Source: Bradyrhizobium zhanjiangense
GTDB lineage: Bacteria > Pseudomonadota > Alphaproteobacteria > Rhizobiales > Xanthobacteraceae
Length of the DNA: 64,000 nt
Assembly (NCBI RefSeq): GCF_004114935.1
Contig: NZ_CP022221.1
Location: 2,501,001-2,565,000 of the forward strand
Direction: 5' to 3'
Positions 46,172 through 55,768 of this stretch are shown here, in pieces. Within the stretch, counting starts at the first letter, position 1. The number at the start of each line of letters is the position of its first letter. Below the pieces are notes generated by a model. The model made no database searches, was not told the origin of the DNA, and was given only the letters and a program-made list of their open reading frames with translations. The position numbers and the translations under genes are program-made.

Positions 46172-46372
46172 TTAGCGGTTGCGTTCGACTTGTGCGGCGC
46201 CCCGGCAAATTGGCGTAAGGATTTGCGCGGCCAGGATCTGACGAAGCCATTTGTGATCGGCTTCCCGGCGGGCCTTGAAGTGATCCAGACATCTTTTCGA
46301 GCAAAGGGCCGTACGCCAAAAGTAGTGGCGAATTAGGCCAAGCTTCCCACCGCATCGCACTTTGTCGGCCAC
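46172..46372 (-). CDS. Small Cys/Trp-containing hypothetical protein, paralogue of the one at 1-81
   Basis: The 66-residue minus-strand ORF contains CGGKLGLIRHYFWRTALCSKRC, continuing DHFKARREADHKWLRQILAAQ. The CSKRC motif, the basic spacer and the Lys/Arg-Trp-Leu stretch match the partial protein at 1-81, and the preceding Cys and the HYFWR block complete a likely metal-binding knuckle. The true start may lie further upstream in another frame, since the region before ATG 46372 (VADKVR) also looks coding. Other rhizobial proteins of this type are known only as hypothetical. It could be a decayed copy. Confidence 0.45.
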   Translation of the reverse strand: MADKVRCGGKLGLIRHYFWRTALCSKRCLDHFKARREADHKWLRQILAAQILTPICRGAAQVERNR

Positions 46373-47175
46373 CGCGGGACATATGGGAATGATTTGCGCA
46401 TGCTCGCCTCCTGTCGGCGCCTATGGATAACCCCTCTTGCGCGTAGCGTCGCAACAGCGCGGGCGGCACTCAAGCGGCACCGGGACTGCCAAACTCTTGC
46501 GACGTGTGTGGGTACCAAGCGCAACTGCTCGACTAGGATGCCCCTCTTCGGTGACGAAGCGCACTCCGTCGGAGCACATCACCAAGCCTTCCTAATGCAG
46601 TGCGCAATCGAGCCTTTTTGGTGCAATAGACGATCGCAATCGATTTAATTCTGCGTCCGGCTAGTTTACTTTGAAGTATTTCAACGGACGGTCGATTTTT
46701 CCCTACTCGCCTCATCGGCTGTCAAACAGTCGCCTACGAAGTTGTGCAACCTGCCAGTTTAATGATCATCGCCGGCTTTGGACCGCCCCGTCCTCGGACT
46801 TGTCAAGCTGAGAGGCGATTTTGGCCAAACAACCTAATATACAAACAGCTGCTCCAGTTATCGAAAAGAATAGTGACGTATCCTCGGACTTGAAGGAACG
46901 CCTTTGCCAGGTCGTCTCAGATTGAGAGTCTGCGTCCGAACACCATAGTCGAAGCGAGCATCCTGGTTATTCCGCCGAACGGGGGACTTTCTAATAAAGC
47001 GTTTTGCGCAGTTTCCTTCGAGATAGCTTCGACGGTAATGACATGATGCGCGTCAAATTGCGTCAGCCTCATCCGTCTCGCCTCCGATTCGCCTTCAGAA
47101 GGCTCCAGGCTACACTTGGTGCCGCTCGCACTACATGCGACAGGTATGGTCCTTAGGGCACCCACGTATTCATCC
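46373..47175. other. Region without a recognisable gene
   Basis: Short ORFs on both strands show no family signal. A minus-strand ORF ending at 46917 (with MRLTQFDAHHVITVEAISKE from about 47073) looks mildly protein-like and lies divergent from the LuxR-type gene, but I cannot identify it. The promoter of the LuxR-type gene should lie at 47080-47170. Confidence 0.4.
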
Positions 47176-47832
47176 ATGATGGATCGCGCAGTTCAAGAAT
47201 TTACCGATCGGCTAACCGAGAGCACGGATCGCGATAGCCTGCAGCAGAGCATGACGATCATCACGGCCGAGCTCAACCTTGCGTGTTTCGCATATGTCGC
47301 TTTGCCGGACATTCTGGGCGGCTGTCCGCGGCTCATCTCGACGTATCCTTCCTCTTGGACGGCGCGATATCTGGAACGCCGCTATGAACACTTTGATCCC
47401 GTCGTCAGTCAAGCGATGCGCCGCAATCGACCGTTTCGATGGGGTCTCGGGTTTGGTCCACAACTTCGTTCGGAGAAGGAGCGCGAGTTGTTCGAAGAGG
47501 CAGCCATGTTGGCGTTCGATGTGGCTTCACGGTTCCAATACATGACTGCAGTGGCGCGGCCGCGCGCCGTAACTTTCGCGAGCGACAAGCGGCAGCTCGA
47601 CTTTGAGAGATTGACAAAAAAACACACTCCGATTTTGCGCCTCATGTCGATGTACTTTCATGCACATGCCAAGGCAAGGCCGATCGAGCGGTGGGCGGAG
47701 TATTGTTGTCTCCTTCGGGAGTTCGAATTCCTCGAATGGGCTGCTCTGGGTAAGTCTGCTGCGGACATCGGGAGAGCTATCGCCAAATTTTGGTTACGGC
47801 CTGGCCGGTCAGGCGGCGGCGGTTATGGCTGA
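47176..47832 (+). pseudogene. LuxR-family regulator with autoinducer-binding domain, DNA-binding end lost
   Basis: The first about 165 residues form an autoinducer-binding-type domain (FTDRLTESTDRDSLQQSMTIITAELNLACFAYVAL, RYLERRYEHFDPVVSQAMRRNRPFRWG and EEAAMLAFDVASRFQYMTAVARP). The LuxR-type helix-turn-helix begins normally (LLREFEFLEWAALGKSAADIGRA), but the following recognition helix is gone. A deletion or rearrangement replaces it by an unrelated AKFWLRPGRSGGGGYG tail. The protein could still bind ligand but not DNA. No luxI-type synthase is in the window. ATG 47176 and 47179 are both possible starts. A decayed IS256 element lies directly downstream and may have caused the deletion; its stop overlaps this gene by 10 bases. 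Confidence 0.72.
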
Positions 47833-49082
47833 CGGTCAGTCGGTTTGGCGATGACCTCGATCCCCTCGTTGAATGTCACCCCGAGAACGAGTTTTGACAA
47901 CTGGTTGTGGCCATCGAGACGACGCCAGCTTTTCTGCGCGGCCTCAAGCAGTTTGAAGACCATCGCGAGCGCCGTCCTGTTGGACAGGCAACCCTTCGAT
48001 CGGATCGTGCGGTGGCGCACGGTAGCGGAGTGCTTTCAATGGGATTGGTTCCGCAGGTATTTCCAGTGCTCGGCCGGGAAGTCGTAGAACGCCAGTAGGG
48101 TGTTCCGATCCTTGCTCAGGCAGTCGGCCGCCTTCGTATTTGGGCGTGTAGCTCTCGATGAAGGGGTCGAATGCCAGCTCGGCGGCGGCCTTGGTTTCGG
48201 CCATCCAGATCTCGTGCAACGCGCGTTTGGCCTTCGGCTGCTGGCTTCGGCAACTTGGCGAGCACATTCGCGGTCTGTGCACCCAGCAGCGCTGCTCGCG
48301 CGTTTTCGGCCAGACCTCGCCGGCGGCCTTCCAGAACCCGAGCGCGCCGTCTGCGATGGCGAGCCGCGGCGGCACCTCGAGCCCGCGCCGCTTCAGGTCG
48401 AGCAGCAGATCGCGCCAGTCCTGCGCGCTCTCGCGGGCGCCATCGGTGAAGCCGACCAGTTCCTTGCGGCCTTCCGGCGTCGCGCCGATCAGCACAAGAA
48501 TGCACTGCTTTTCGTCTTCGAGGCGCGCTTGGAGATGGTTGCCATCCGCCCAGATGTAGACGTAGCGCTTCGCCGACTGATAGCGCCTCTGCCACGCGGC
48601 GTGTTCGTCGAGCCAACCGTCCTTCAGACGCCGATGGCCGATGCAGACAACCCGGCAGCATCCTTGCCGAGCAGCGCCGCCAGAGCCTCGGAAAAGTCGC
48701 CGGTCGAGATCCCCTTCAGGTAAAGGATAGGCAGCAGCGTCTCGATCGATTTCGAGCGGCGCATGTAGGGCGGCAGAATCGACGGAGAGAAACGGATGCG
48801 GTCGGGGTCGGTAGCGTCCACCTCGCGATCGCGTACACGCGGCTGGCGGACGGCGACCTGACCGATACCGGTCATCACCTCGCGTTCCGGCTGGTGACCG
48901 TGGCGCACGACGCGCTGGTGGCCGTCCCCGGTCTTCAAATCGGCATGCTTGCCGAGAAAGTCCGCAACCTCGGCCTCGACCGCCTGGGCCAACAGAGCAC
49001 GCCCCCCATTGCGCAAGATTTCGGTGAGTTGATCGTCGACGTTTCCTGGTTGAATCAGCTTGATGATGTTATCTTTGGACAC
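47823..49082 (-). pseudogene. IS256-family transposase, multiple frameshifts
   Basis: Minus-strand pieces rebuild a Mutator/IS256 transposase of about 420 residues. They read VSKDNIIKLIQPGNVDDQLTEI from a GTG start near 49082 (GGAG upstream), EVMTGIGQVAVRQPRVRDRE, ILPPYMRRSKSIETLLPILYLKGIST and FSEALAALLGKDAAGLSAS. Then, in other frames, come YVYIWADGNHLQARLEDEKQC (first Asp), ELVGFTDGARESAQDWRDLLLDLKRRGL, ADGALGFWKA (second Asp) and KAKRALHEIWMAETK. The end is RHRTIRSKGCLSNRTALAMVFKLL, followed by LSKLVLGVTFNEGIEV to 47823. Frameshifts fall near 48640, 48255, 48130 and 48020. The element borders the LuxR gene on one side and the aspartase fragment on the other. Confidence 0.85.
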
Positions 49083-49139
49083 GGCATATCGCTCCTTCGG
49101 TGGAGAAGTGGAGGCGTCAAGCACCCCCACGATATGCCG

Positions 49140-50475
49140 CCTTTCCGATTCCCGCCGTCACCAACTTTCAGCGATAGCTCGAAGCGCTTTCGTTGCATCG
49201 CTCAATAGAGCAATTGATTGGAGCAGACAGTAGGCGATCACCGGCTCCATTACATTGAGTTGCAGTTGGCCTGCCTCAGGAGCAAGCGTCATCGTTAAAT
49301 CCGCGCCAATAACCTGAAAGGCGACTCGATTTACCACCTCCGGGATCATCGGGTTGACCTTGCCCGGCATTATAGTCGAGCCCGCCTGGAGAGCCGGTAA
49401 GTGATTTCTGCCAAGCCCCGCGAGGTCCGCTTGAGAGCAGCGTAAGGTCATTCGAGGTCTTGGACAGCTTTGTCGCCGTACGCTTCAACATTCCGGAAAT
49501 CAAGACAAACAGACCCGTGTCCCAGCATGCCTCGATCAAGTTAGCGGCTGAGCGGAATGGCACCTCAGTAAGCCGTGAGAGTTCCTCAACGACAAGGCCA
49601 GCATATTACGGCTTTGTATTGCTGCCGGTTCCGATGGCGGTGTCACCGAGATTTACCTCCCTGAATAAAGCGACGAGTTCTTCCAGCCGTCCAACGTCTT
49701 CCCTCATCGTCGCGGCAAAGGCAGAAAATTCCTGGCCGAGGGTCATTGGCACAGCGTCCTGCAATAGCGTGCGGCCGAGTTTTACAATGCTGGTAAACTC
49801 AAGCCCTAACCGACGCAACTCCCGATCCAGACGCTGATGGGTTAATATGACGGCGAGCCGGATCGCAGTCGGATACACGTCATTGGTTGATTGCAACCGA
49901 TTGACGTGATCGTTCGGATGGATGATGTCGTAGCGACCGCGAGAAAATCCCAAGCGTTCAAACGCTCTATTTGCGATCACCTCGTTCATATTCATGTTGG
50001 TAGACGTCCCGGCGCCGCCTTGGAAAACATCAACGGGAAATTCCGTCATCGAGCCACCCGCAATAATATCGTCGCACGCTGCTGCGATTGCGGTCGCCTT
50101 AGTAGTTGGAATATCGCCGAGCCTGGCGTTTGCCAGCGCGGCTGCTTTCTTCACAACAAAATCAGAATCGCCTGTAACGTAATAACCGTTGACGAGTTCA
50201 TCAGACGAGTTGATGGCGCTCTTGAAGCGATCAATGGTATCCTCACGCTCGCGCTCCAGAGTTACTAGGACCAGCATTTGAATGGCCCGGCCTACCGCGT
50301 TCGCCGATACCAGCGAGACGTCTGCCGCAATGATACCTTCCGAACGAAGCCGCTTTAGCCGGCGTTGACACGCGGTAGCAGACAGTCCGATCAGTTCGCC
50401 GATTGCCTCTGAGGTCAAGCGGTTGTTCTTTTGCACGATCTCGAGGATCCGAGCATCTATTCGATCGTATCGCAT
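49140..50475 (-). pseudogene. Lrp/AsnC regulator fused to a truncated aspartate ammonia-lyase
   Basis: One open frame from 50475 begins with an Lrp/AsnC-type regulator: the helix-turn-helix MRYDRIDARILEIVQKNNRL, LSATACQRRLKRLRSEGI and the start of the RAM domain (RAIQMLVLVTLER, VNGYYVTGDSDFV). At about 50160 it passes in frame into aspartase lacking its first about 50 residues (VKKAAALANARLGDI, GGAGTSTNMNMNEVIANRA, NDHVNRLQSTNDVYPT, LLQDAVPMTLGQEFSAF). A TAA at 49603-49608 interrupts it where the family has Glu. Frameshifts near 49435 and 49410 separate the [11 protein letters not shown] signature (family GSxxMPxKxN) and [13 protein letters not shown]. The end is cut near 49140 next to the IS256 remnant. 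Neither half is complete. Confidence 0.85.
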
Positions 50476-51131
50476 AAGGTGGTCCTTATGTCCGTCGCAA
50501 AGTGAACCCGGGCGATGCAGGAAGTCGTCCGAGCAGATTTCAACGCGCAGAAAACTGGTTCTGCAACCCTAGTATCTTGAGCTACGAACGAGTTTCAACA
50601 AATGACGGCCGCACTGTGATGAACTCTCAGATAGCTACACGGTAGCTCGCCCGAGCTGTCCGCATGAATCGGTGCTCCGCATCGACGCGATTTCGTCTGG
50701 GCCGGGGAGCGCTCATAGAGTGGTGTTCTTATGCGCGTACGGGCAGGAGAGTTGCCGAGTCTTTGGTTGTGACTTTAGGAGTGCGACCGCCACCACAGCT
50801 GCAGCGGCTGACTGAGCATGCACGATACGGAGTGATCGGGGCCCCGGGTGAGGCCGTTGTGGAGTCGCCGTGCTCGAACACACCCACCGTACTTGGTCGA
50901 TCGTCAGTACGATCCTGGCGCCCGCCTCTCGACCTGATCACAAAAGCAAACAAGGACTGCGCTCAGCCGACCTGCTTTTGCGATGCAACGCAGGTCGAAC
51001 ACCTGCGAAATGATGAGGAATGTTGCAGGAATCCGGAGGTGTTTCCGTGGATTGCGCTGCATCATCCTGCAGATACAGGTCTAATCTCTCAACTCGCCCA
51101 ACAATCCTTGGGATGTTGAGAGGTCAGAATA
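50476..51131. other. Intergenic region
   Basis: A 151-residue plus-strand ORF (50664-51119) and shorter minus-strand ORFs show no recognisable domain, and their compositions look non-coding (Arg/Ser/Cys-rich). GAGAGG at about 51119-51124 serves as ribosome binding site of the aminotransferase gene. Nothing else is recognisable. Confidence 0.4.
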
Positions 51132-52550
51132 GTGCCCCCCCATATGACGTCGCCCCGAATTGGTCAGATCAGCGAGATGGACCGTCGCACGGTCCTGCAT
51201 CCTTTCACCCAGCTAAAAGATTTCGCCACAGGCAAGCTCGGCGATCCGGTAATTGTCGAAACCGGGAAGGGCATCCGCATCAAGGATGCCCGCGGCGTCG
51301 AGCTAATTGACGGTTTTGCCGGCCTTTATTGCGTCAATATTGGGTACGGGCGCACCGAAGTCGCCGAAGCTATCTCGCGACAAGCTTACCGTCTGGCCTA
51401 TTATCATTCGTACGCCGCGCATACGACTGACGAGCTGGCGATTCTATCCGATCGTCTTGTGAAGATGGCGCCTGGCAGCATGAGCAAAGTGTTTTATGGC
51501 ATGTCCGGATCGGACGCCAACGAGACACAGGCCAAGCTCGTCTGGTACTACAACAACCTGCGCGGTAAACCCGAGAAGAAGAAGATCATATCGCGTCAGC
51601 GCGGTTATCACGGTTGCAGTGTCGTCTCGGGCTCCATGACCGGAATGAGCTTCTACCATGATCATATGGATCTTCCGGTGCCTGGGATCGTTCACACGGG
51701 TGTGCCGCACCATTACTGGGGCGGCAAAATCGGTGAGACCGAGATCGAATTCTCGCGACGGCGTGCCGCCGAACTCAATGAGCTGATCGAGCGCGAGGGG
51801 CCTGAGTCGGTTGGCGGTTTCATTGGCGAGCCCGTTCTTGGTACGGGCGGAATTACACCCCCGCCCGAAGAATACTGGGAGGCGATCCAGGCCGTGCTTC
51901 GGAAGCACGACGTGCTACTGATTGCCGACGAGGTCATTACCGGGTTCGGCCGTACGGGGTCCATGTTCGGTTGCGGGCATTACGGGATCGAGCCTGATCT
52001 TGTCACCATTGCCAAGGGGCTGACCTCTGGCTACTTCCCGTTGTCAGCCGCTATCGTCGGCGAGAAGGTCTATCGAGTTTTGGAGGACGGCGCCGATCGC
52101 GTCGGCGCGTTCTCGCACGGCTATACCTATTCGGGGCATCCGATCGGTGCTGCCGCGGCCAATGCGGTGCTCGATCTGGTCGAGCGCGAGGACCTTCCCG
52201 GTAACGCTGCCACGGTCGGAGCTTACTTTCAGAAGCAGCTAAAGGCTAAGTTCGCCCAGCTGCCGATCGTGGGCGAGGTTCGCGGCGTTGGGTTGATGGG
52301 GGCCATCGAGTTCGTGGCGGATCGCGAGAAGAAAGTCCCGTTCGATGCTGCGTTCAAAGTCGGCGCGCGCGTTTCCAAGGCTGCGCGGGATCGCGGCCTT
52401 ATCGCCCGGGCAATGCCGCATGGCGATATTCTTGGCTTTGCTCCGCCGCTCGTCATCACGAAGGCTGAGATTGACGAGATGCTCTCAATCACAGAATCGG
52501 CCATCCGCTCAGTCATGGACGAACTAGTCCAGAGCGGCCAGAAGATTTAA
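51132..52550 (+). CDS. Class III (omega-type) pyridoxal-phosphate aminotransferase
   Basis: The 472-residue enzyme belongs to class III aminotransferases, which move amino groups from omega-amino acids, diamines or amines to 2-oxo acids. Landmarks are IDGFAGLYCVNIGYGR near residue 60, YGMSGSDANETQAKLVWYY (cofactor phosphate site), RQRGYHGCSVVSGSMTG, the Asp that holds the pyridine ring in LLIADEVITGFGRTG (about 266), and the Schiff-base Lys in TIAKGLTSGYFPLSA (about 295). GTG 51132 has GAGAGG 8 bases upstream; ATG 51144 is the alternative. The gene is intact and begins a + strand series of catabolic genes, although 250 bases separate it from the CoA transferase. The amine donor cannot be read from sequence. 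Confidence 0.93.
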   Translation: MPPHMTSPRIGQISEMDRRTVLHPFTQLKDFATGKLGDPVIVETGKGIRIKDARGVELIDGFAGLYCVNIGYGRTEVAEAISRQAYRLAYYHSYAAHTTDELAILSDRLVKMAPGSMSKVFYGMSGSDANETQAKLVWYYNNLRGKPEKKKIISRQRGYHGCSVVSGSMTGMSFYHDHMDLPVPGIVHTGVPHHYWGGKIGETEIEFSRRRAAELNELIEREGPESVGGFIGEPVLGTGGITPPPEEYWEAIQAVLRKHDVLLIADEVITGFGRTGSMFGCGHYGIEPDLVTIAKGLTSGYFPLSAAIVGEKVYRVLEDGADRVGAFSHGYTYSGHPIGAAAANAVLDLVEREDLPGNAATVGAYFQKQLKAKFAQLPIVGEVRGVGLMGAIEFVADREKKVPFDAAFKVGARVSKAARDRGLIARAMPHGDILGFAPPLVITKAEIDEMLSITESAIRSVMDELVQSGQKI

Positions 52551-52804
52551 AACTCTTCGGTTTTCACGTGCGTCGCAGCCTCGAATACGTTCGAGTCAGG
52601 CCCCCCATGGCACGCAAAATTCGGCTCCATACTAGGTAACACCAGCATGGAGCAGCGGAAGTGGCAGGTCGCACTCGGCTCGTTGAGCCCGTGAAGTCAC
52701 CTGTCTTAAGGGCCATGCTCCGCTAAGCGGGGAGCATAGACTTACCATAAATCGCCAGCAGCCTCGGAGGCGAGTGCGGCGACAAACCTTTGTTGATAGG
52801 AGCC
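52551..52804. other. Intergenic region with a hairpin
   Basis: A hairpin ATGCTCCGC...GCGGGGAGCAT lies at 52715-52737, with two extra G residues in one arm and no T-run after it. It could be an attenuator or part of an untranslated leader of the CoA transferase gene. AGGAG just before ATG 52805 is its ribosome binding site. No gene is present. Confidence 0.4.
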
Positions 52805-54022
52805 ATGGGACCGCTAGCGGGCATCAAGATCGTCGATATGACCTCCGTGTTGATGGGGCCATTTGCGACGCAAACTCTCGGCGACTATGGAGCCGACGTC
52901 ATCAAAGTCGAGGCTATCGAAGGCGACATTACCCGCCAGATCGGGCCGATGCGTCATCCTGGCATGGGCCCGTTGTTCCTCAATGCCAATCGTAGCAAGC
53001 GTTCGATCTCGCTCAATCTGAAGAGCGATGCCGGCCGCGACGTGCTGCTGCGTTTAGCGGAAAAGGCAGACGTGCTGATTTACAACGTACGATCGCAGGC
53101 GATGGCGCGGCTTCGTCTCGCCTACGAAGATGTCGCGGCGATCAACCCTCGTATCGTGTATGCTGGGCTGTTCGGCTTCGGTCAAGACGGCCCGTACGCG
53201 GCTAAGCCGGCGTATGACGATCTGTTGCAAGGCTCATCGGGTTTGTCTCATCTGCTGGCCTGCGTCGGCGACGGCAAGCCGCGCTACGTGCCGACGGCAC
53301 TTGCCGATCGCGTGGTCGGACTGTCTGCAGTCGGCGCGATTCTCGCCAGCCTGTTGCATAGCGGCCGCACGGGGCGCGGCCAGCGTCTCGATGTGCCGAT
53401 GTTCGAGACAATGGCGGGGTTTGTCCTGAGTGATCATCTCGGTGGTCTGACTTACGAGCCGCCGCTCGATAAGGGAGGCTATGCCCGGCAGATGTCGCCC
53501 GACAGGCGGCCGTACCAGACGAAGGACGGCTTCATCAGCGTGATCGTCTATAATGACAAGCAATGGAACAGCTTCTTTGAAGCGACTGGTCGCGACGATC
53601 TGCGTGCCAATCCGAAGTTCGCAACCTTCGCCGCGCGTCTTACGCACGTTGATGAGCTGTACGCCGAACTCGGGCGCATCTTTCTAACGCGCACAACGGC
53701 GCAGTGGCTGCGGCTGCTGGTCGACGCCGACATTCCGGTGATGATGGTGCACGATTTCGAAAGCATACTGGAGGATGAGCATCTCGCGCATACGAATTTC
53801 TTTGCCCTGAAGGAGCACCCGAGCGAGGGCACAATTCGCAGTATGCGTGTGGCGGCGCAATGGACGGACACAGTTGCCGAAACGGAGCGCCTAGCGCCCC
53901 GTTTGAGTGAGCATGCCAGCGAGATATTGCGGGAAGCCGGTTACTCCTCCGCTGAAATCGCGGCGCTCTTCGAAACGAACGCGGTCGGGCGCCCGACTGA
54001 CCTCGTTGCAAATGAAAGATAA
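52805..54022 (+). CDS. Family III CoA transferase (CaiB/BaiF type)
   Basis: The 405-residue enzyme transfers CoA between acids by way of an aspartyl-CoA thioester. The start GPLAGIKIVDMTSVLMGPFATQTLGDYGADVIKVE is diagnostic, NRSKRSISLNLKSDAGRDVLLRL is the next block, and the probable catalytic Asp is in KPAYDDLLQGSSGL (about residue 138). Toward the end, DDLRANPKFATFAARLTHVDELYAEL and DIPVMMVHDFESILEDEHLAHTNFF are typical. AGGAG precedes ATG 52805; TTG 52790 would add five residues. The acyl-CoA dehydrogenase starts only 5 bases after its stop. In context it should activate an organic acid to its CoA ester for the following dehydrogenase and hydratase. The acid is unknown; itaconate, mesaconate or methylsuccinate-like dicarboxylates are candidates from pathway analogy. 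Confidence 0.93.
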   Translation: MGPLAGIKIVDMTSVLMGPFATQTLGDYGADVIKVEAIEGDITRQIGPMRHPGMGPLFLNANRSKRSISLNLKSDAGRDVLLRLAEKADVLIYNVRSQAMARLRLAYEDVAAINPRIVYAGLFGFGQDGPYAAKPAYDDLLQGSSGLSHLLACVGDGKPRYVPTALADRVVGLSAVGAILASLLHSGRTGRGQRLDVPMFETMAGFVLSDHLGGLTYEPPLDKGGYARQMSPDRRPYQTKDGFISVIVYNDKQWNSFFEATGRDDLRANPKFATFAARLTHVDELYAELGRIFLTRTTAQWLRLLVDADIPVMMVHDFESILEDEHLAHTNFFALKEHPSEGTIRSMRVAAQWTDTVAETERLAPRLSEHASEILREAGYSSAEIAALFETNAVGRPTDLVANER

Positions 54023-54027
54023 GCGAG

Positions 54028-55194
54028 ATGGATTTTAACCTGAGCGAGAACCAGCAGTCGATCCGCGACGCCGTGGCGAAAGTGTGCTCGCCGTTCGACG
54101 ATGCGTATTGGTTAAAGAAAGACCGGGAGGGAGGTTTTCCGATCGAGTTTCATCGCGCGATGGCAGATGGCGGCTGGCTCGGGATCTGCGTGCCAGAAAA
54201 ATTTGGAGGAGCCGGTCTCGGTATCACAGAAGCCGCGATCATTCTGCGCACGGTGTCGGAATCTGGCGCCGGCATGACGGGCGCCTCGGCGATCCACATG
54301 AATATCTTCGGACTCAACCCCGTCATTGTATTTGGTAGCGAAGCGCAGTGTACCCGCATGCTCCCGCCTATGGTTGAAGGGAGGGAGAAAGCCTGCTTTG
54401 CAGTGACCGAGCCAAACACCGGCCTCAACACCACGCAGCTCAAGCTTCGCGCAGAACGACGGGGTGACCGCTACATCGTCAATGGCCAGAAAGTATGGAT
54501 TTCGACCGCCCAGGTCGCAGACAAGGTACTCTTGCTAGCGCGTACGACTCCGCTCGAAGAGGTGAAGAAGCCGACAGGGGGCTTGAGTCTGTTCTATACA
54601 AGCTTTGATCGAAAACGCGTTAAGGTCCGCGAGATCGAGAAGATGGGTCGTAAGTCAATCGACTCCAACGAGCTGTTCTTCGAAGATTTCGAAATACCCA
54701 TCGAGGACCGCATCGGCGAGGAAGGCCGCGGCTTCGAATACATCCTGCACGGCATGAATCCGGAACGTATCCTGATCGCGTCGGAAGCCATCGGTCTCGG
54801 CAAGGTGTCGCTCGATCGAGCTACTGCCTATGCCAAGACTCGCATCGTGTTCAATCGACCGATTGGAAAGAACCAGGCGATTCAGCACCCGCTGGCTAAG
54901 AATTGGATGGACTTGGAAGCCGCTTGGCTGATGACGCTGTCGGCGGCGTGGCAATACGACCAAGGCCTCCCGTGCGGCGCGGCGGCCAATTCAGCGAAGT
55001 ATCTCGCGGCCGAAGCCGGATTCGAGGCCTGCCAGCAAGCGGTGATGACCCACGGCGGCTTCGGCTATGCCAAAGAGTATCACGTCGAGCGGTACTTGCG
55101 CGAGATTATGATTCCGCGGATTGCGCCGATCTCGCCACAGCTCATTCTCAGCTTCGTCGCCGAGAAAGTGCTGGGTCTGCCGAAGTCGTATTGA
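54028..55194 (+). CDS. Acyl-CoA dehydrogenase
   Basis: The 388-residue flavoenzyme introduces a 2,3-double bond into an acyl-CoA. The three-domain layout is visible: the N-terminal helical part MDFNLSENQQSIRDAVAKVCSPFDD with WLGICVPEKFGGAGLGITEAAIIL, the middle beta-domain with CFAVTEPNTGLNTTQLKL and YIVNGQKVWISTAQVAD, and the C-terminal helices with GRGFEYILHGMNPERILIASEAIGL and VMTHGGFGYAKEYHVERYLREIMIPRIAPISPQL. The canonical catalytic Glu near the end of medium-chain enzymes (YEG position) is not seen; the end reads IAPISPQL, so the base must be elsewhere, as in other subfamilies. The gene is intact and tightly linked to the CoA transferase (5 bases) and followed after about 115 bases by the MaoC gene. 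Confidence 0.93.
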   Translation: MDFNLSENQQSIRDAVAKVCSPFDDAYWLKKDREGGFPIEFHRAMADGGWLGICVPEKFGGAGLGITEAAIILRTVSESGAGMTGASAIHMNIFGLNPVIVFGSEAQCTRMLPPMVEGREKACFAVTEPNTGLNTTQLKLRAERRGDRYIVNGQKVWISTAQVADKVLLLARTTPLEEVKKPTGGLSLFYTSFDRKRVKVREIEKMGRKSIDSNELFFEDFEIPIEDRIGEEGRGFEYILHGMNPERILIASEAIGLGKVSLDRATAYAKTRIVFNRPIGKNQAIQHPLAKNWMDLEAAWLMTLSAAWQYDQGLPCGAAANSAKYLAAEAGFEACQQAVMTHGGFGYAKEYHVERYLREIMIPRIAPISPQLILSFVAEKVLGLPKSY

Positions 55195-55309
55195 TTCTTG
55201 CTAGCTGCGGCTCGCGGATCTATTGCGCGCGTCCAGCAAGAGCAAGTCTCATCTAGATGATGGAGAGCCGGCTCACGCCCGGAAATTATGGTAGATAGGA
55301 GTTTTGAGG

Positions 55310-55765
55310 ATGGCCGGTCTTTATTTTGAAGACTTTTGGGAAGGCCGGGAATTCCATCACGAGTTCAGCCGCACCGTCACCGAGATGGACAATACTATCT
55401 TCAGCTTGCTGACGATGAATCCGCAACCACTGCATCTCGACGCGCATTTCGCCGAAAAGACAGAATTTGGTCAGCGCCTCTTCAATTCACTCTACACGCT
55501 GGGCATTATGATCGGCATGAGTGTGTATGATACTACGCTAGGCACCACCATCGGAAATCTCGGCATGACCGACGTAAAGTTTCCTAAGCCGGTGTTCCAA
55601 GGTGACACCTTGAGGGGGCACACCAAAATCATCTCGAATCGGCGACGCAAGTCGCGCCCAACGCAAGGTGTCGTGGAGTTTGAGCATAGCGCGACTAACC
55701 AGCGCGGCGAGATCGTCGCCAGCTGTCGCCGCACCGGCCTCATGATGTGCAAACCGACGGTTTAA
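55310..55765 (+). CDS. MaoC-family enoyl-CoA hydratase/dehydratase
   Basis: The 151-residue hot-dog-fold protein resembles the MaoC-like hydratases that act on mesaconyl-CoA, itaconyl-CoA and related short dicarboxylic esters. The start AGLYFEDFWEGREFHHEFSRTVTEMDN is typical of that branch. The catalytic region, normally D-x(4)-H, is represented by MNPQPLHLDAHFAEKTEFGQRLFNS, where His and Asp are close together. GNLGMTDVKFPKPVFQGDTL follows. ATG 55310 has TAGGAG 8 bases upstream. The next gene, citE-like, begins only three bases after the TAA, so the two are coupled. The hydratase should add water to the product of the acyl-CoA dehydrogenase. Confidence 0.9.
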   Translation: MAGLYFEDFWEGREFHHEFSRTVTEMDNTIFSLLTMNPQPLHLDAHFAEKTEFGQRLFNSLYTLGIMIGMSVYDTTLGTTIGNLGMTDVKFPKPVFQGDTLRGHTKIISNRRRKSRPTQGVVEFEHSATNQRGEIVASCRRTGLMMCKPTV

Positions 55766-55768
55766 AGC

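Noticed and set aside
47116..47175. A luxI-type autoinducer synthase partner near the LuxR-type gene
   Set aside because: No ORF around the regulator shows acyl-homoserine-lactone synthase motifs; the regulator appears to be a solo.
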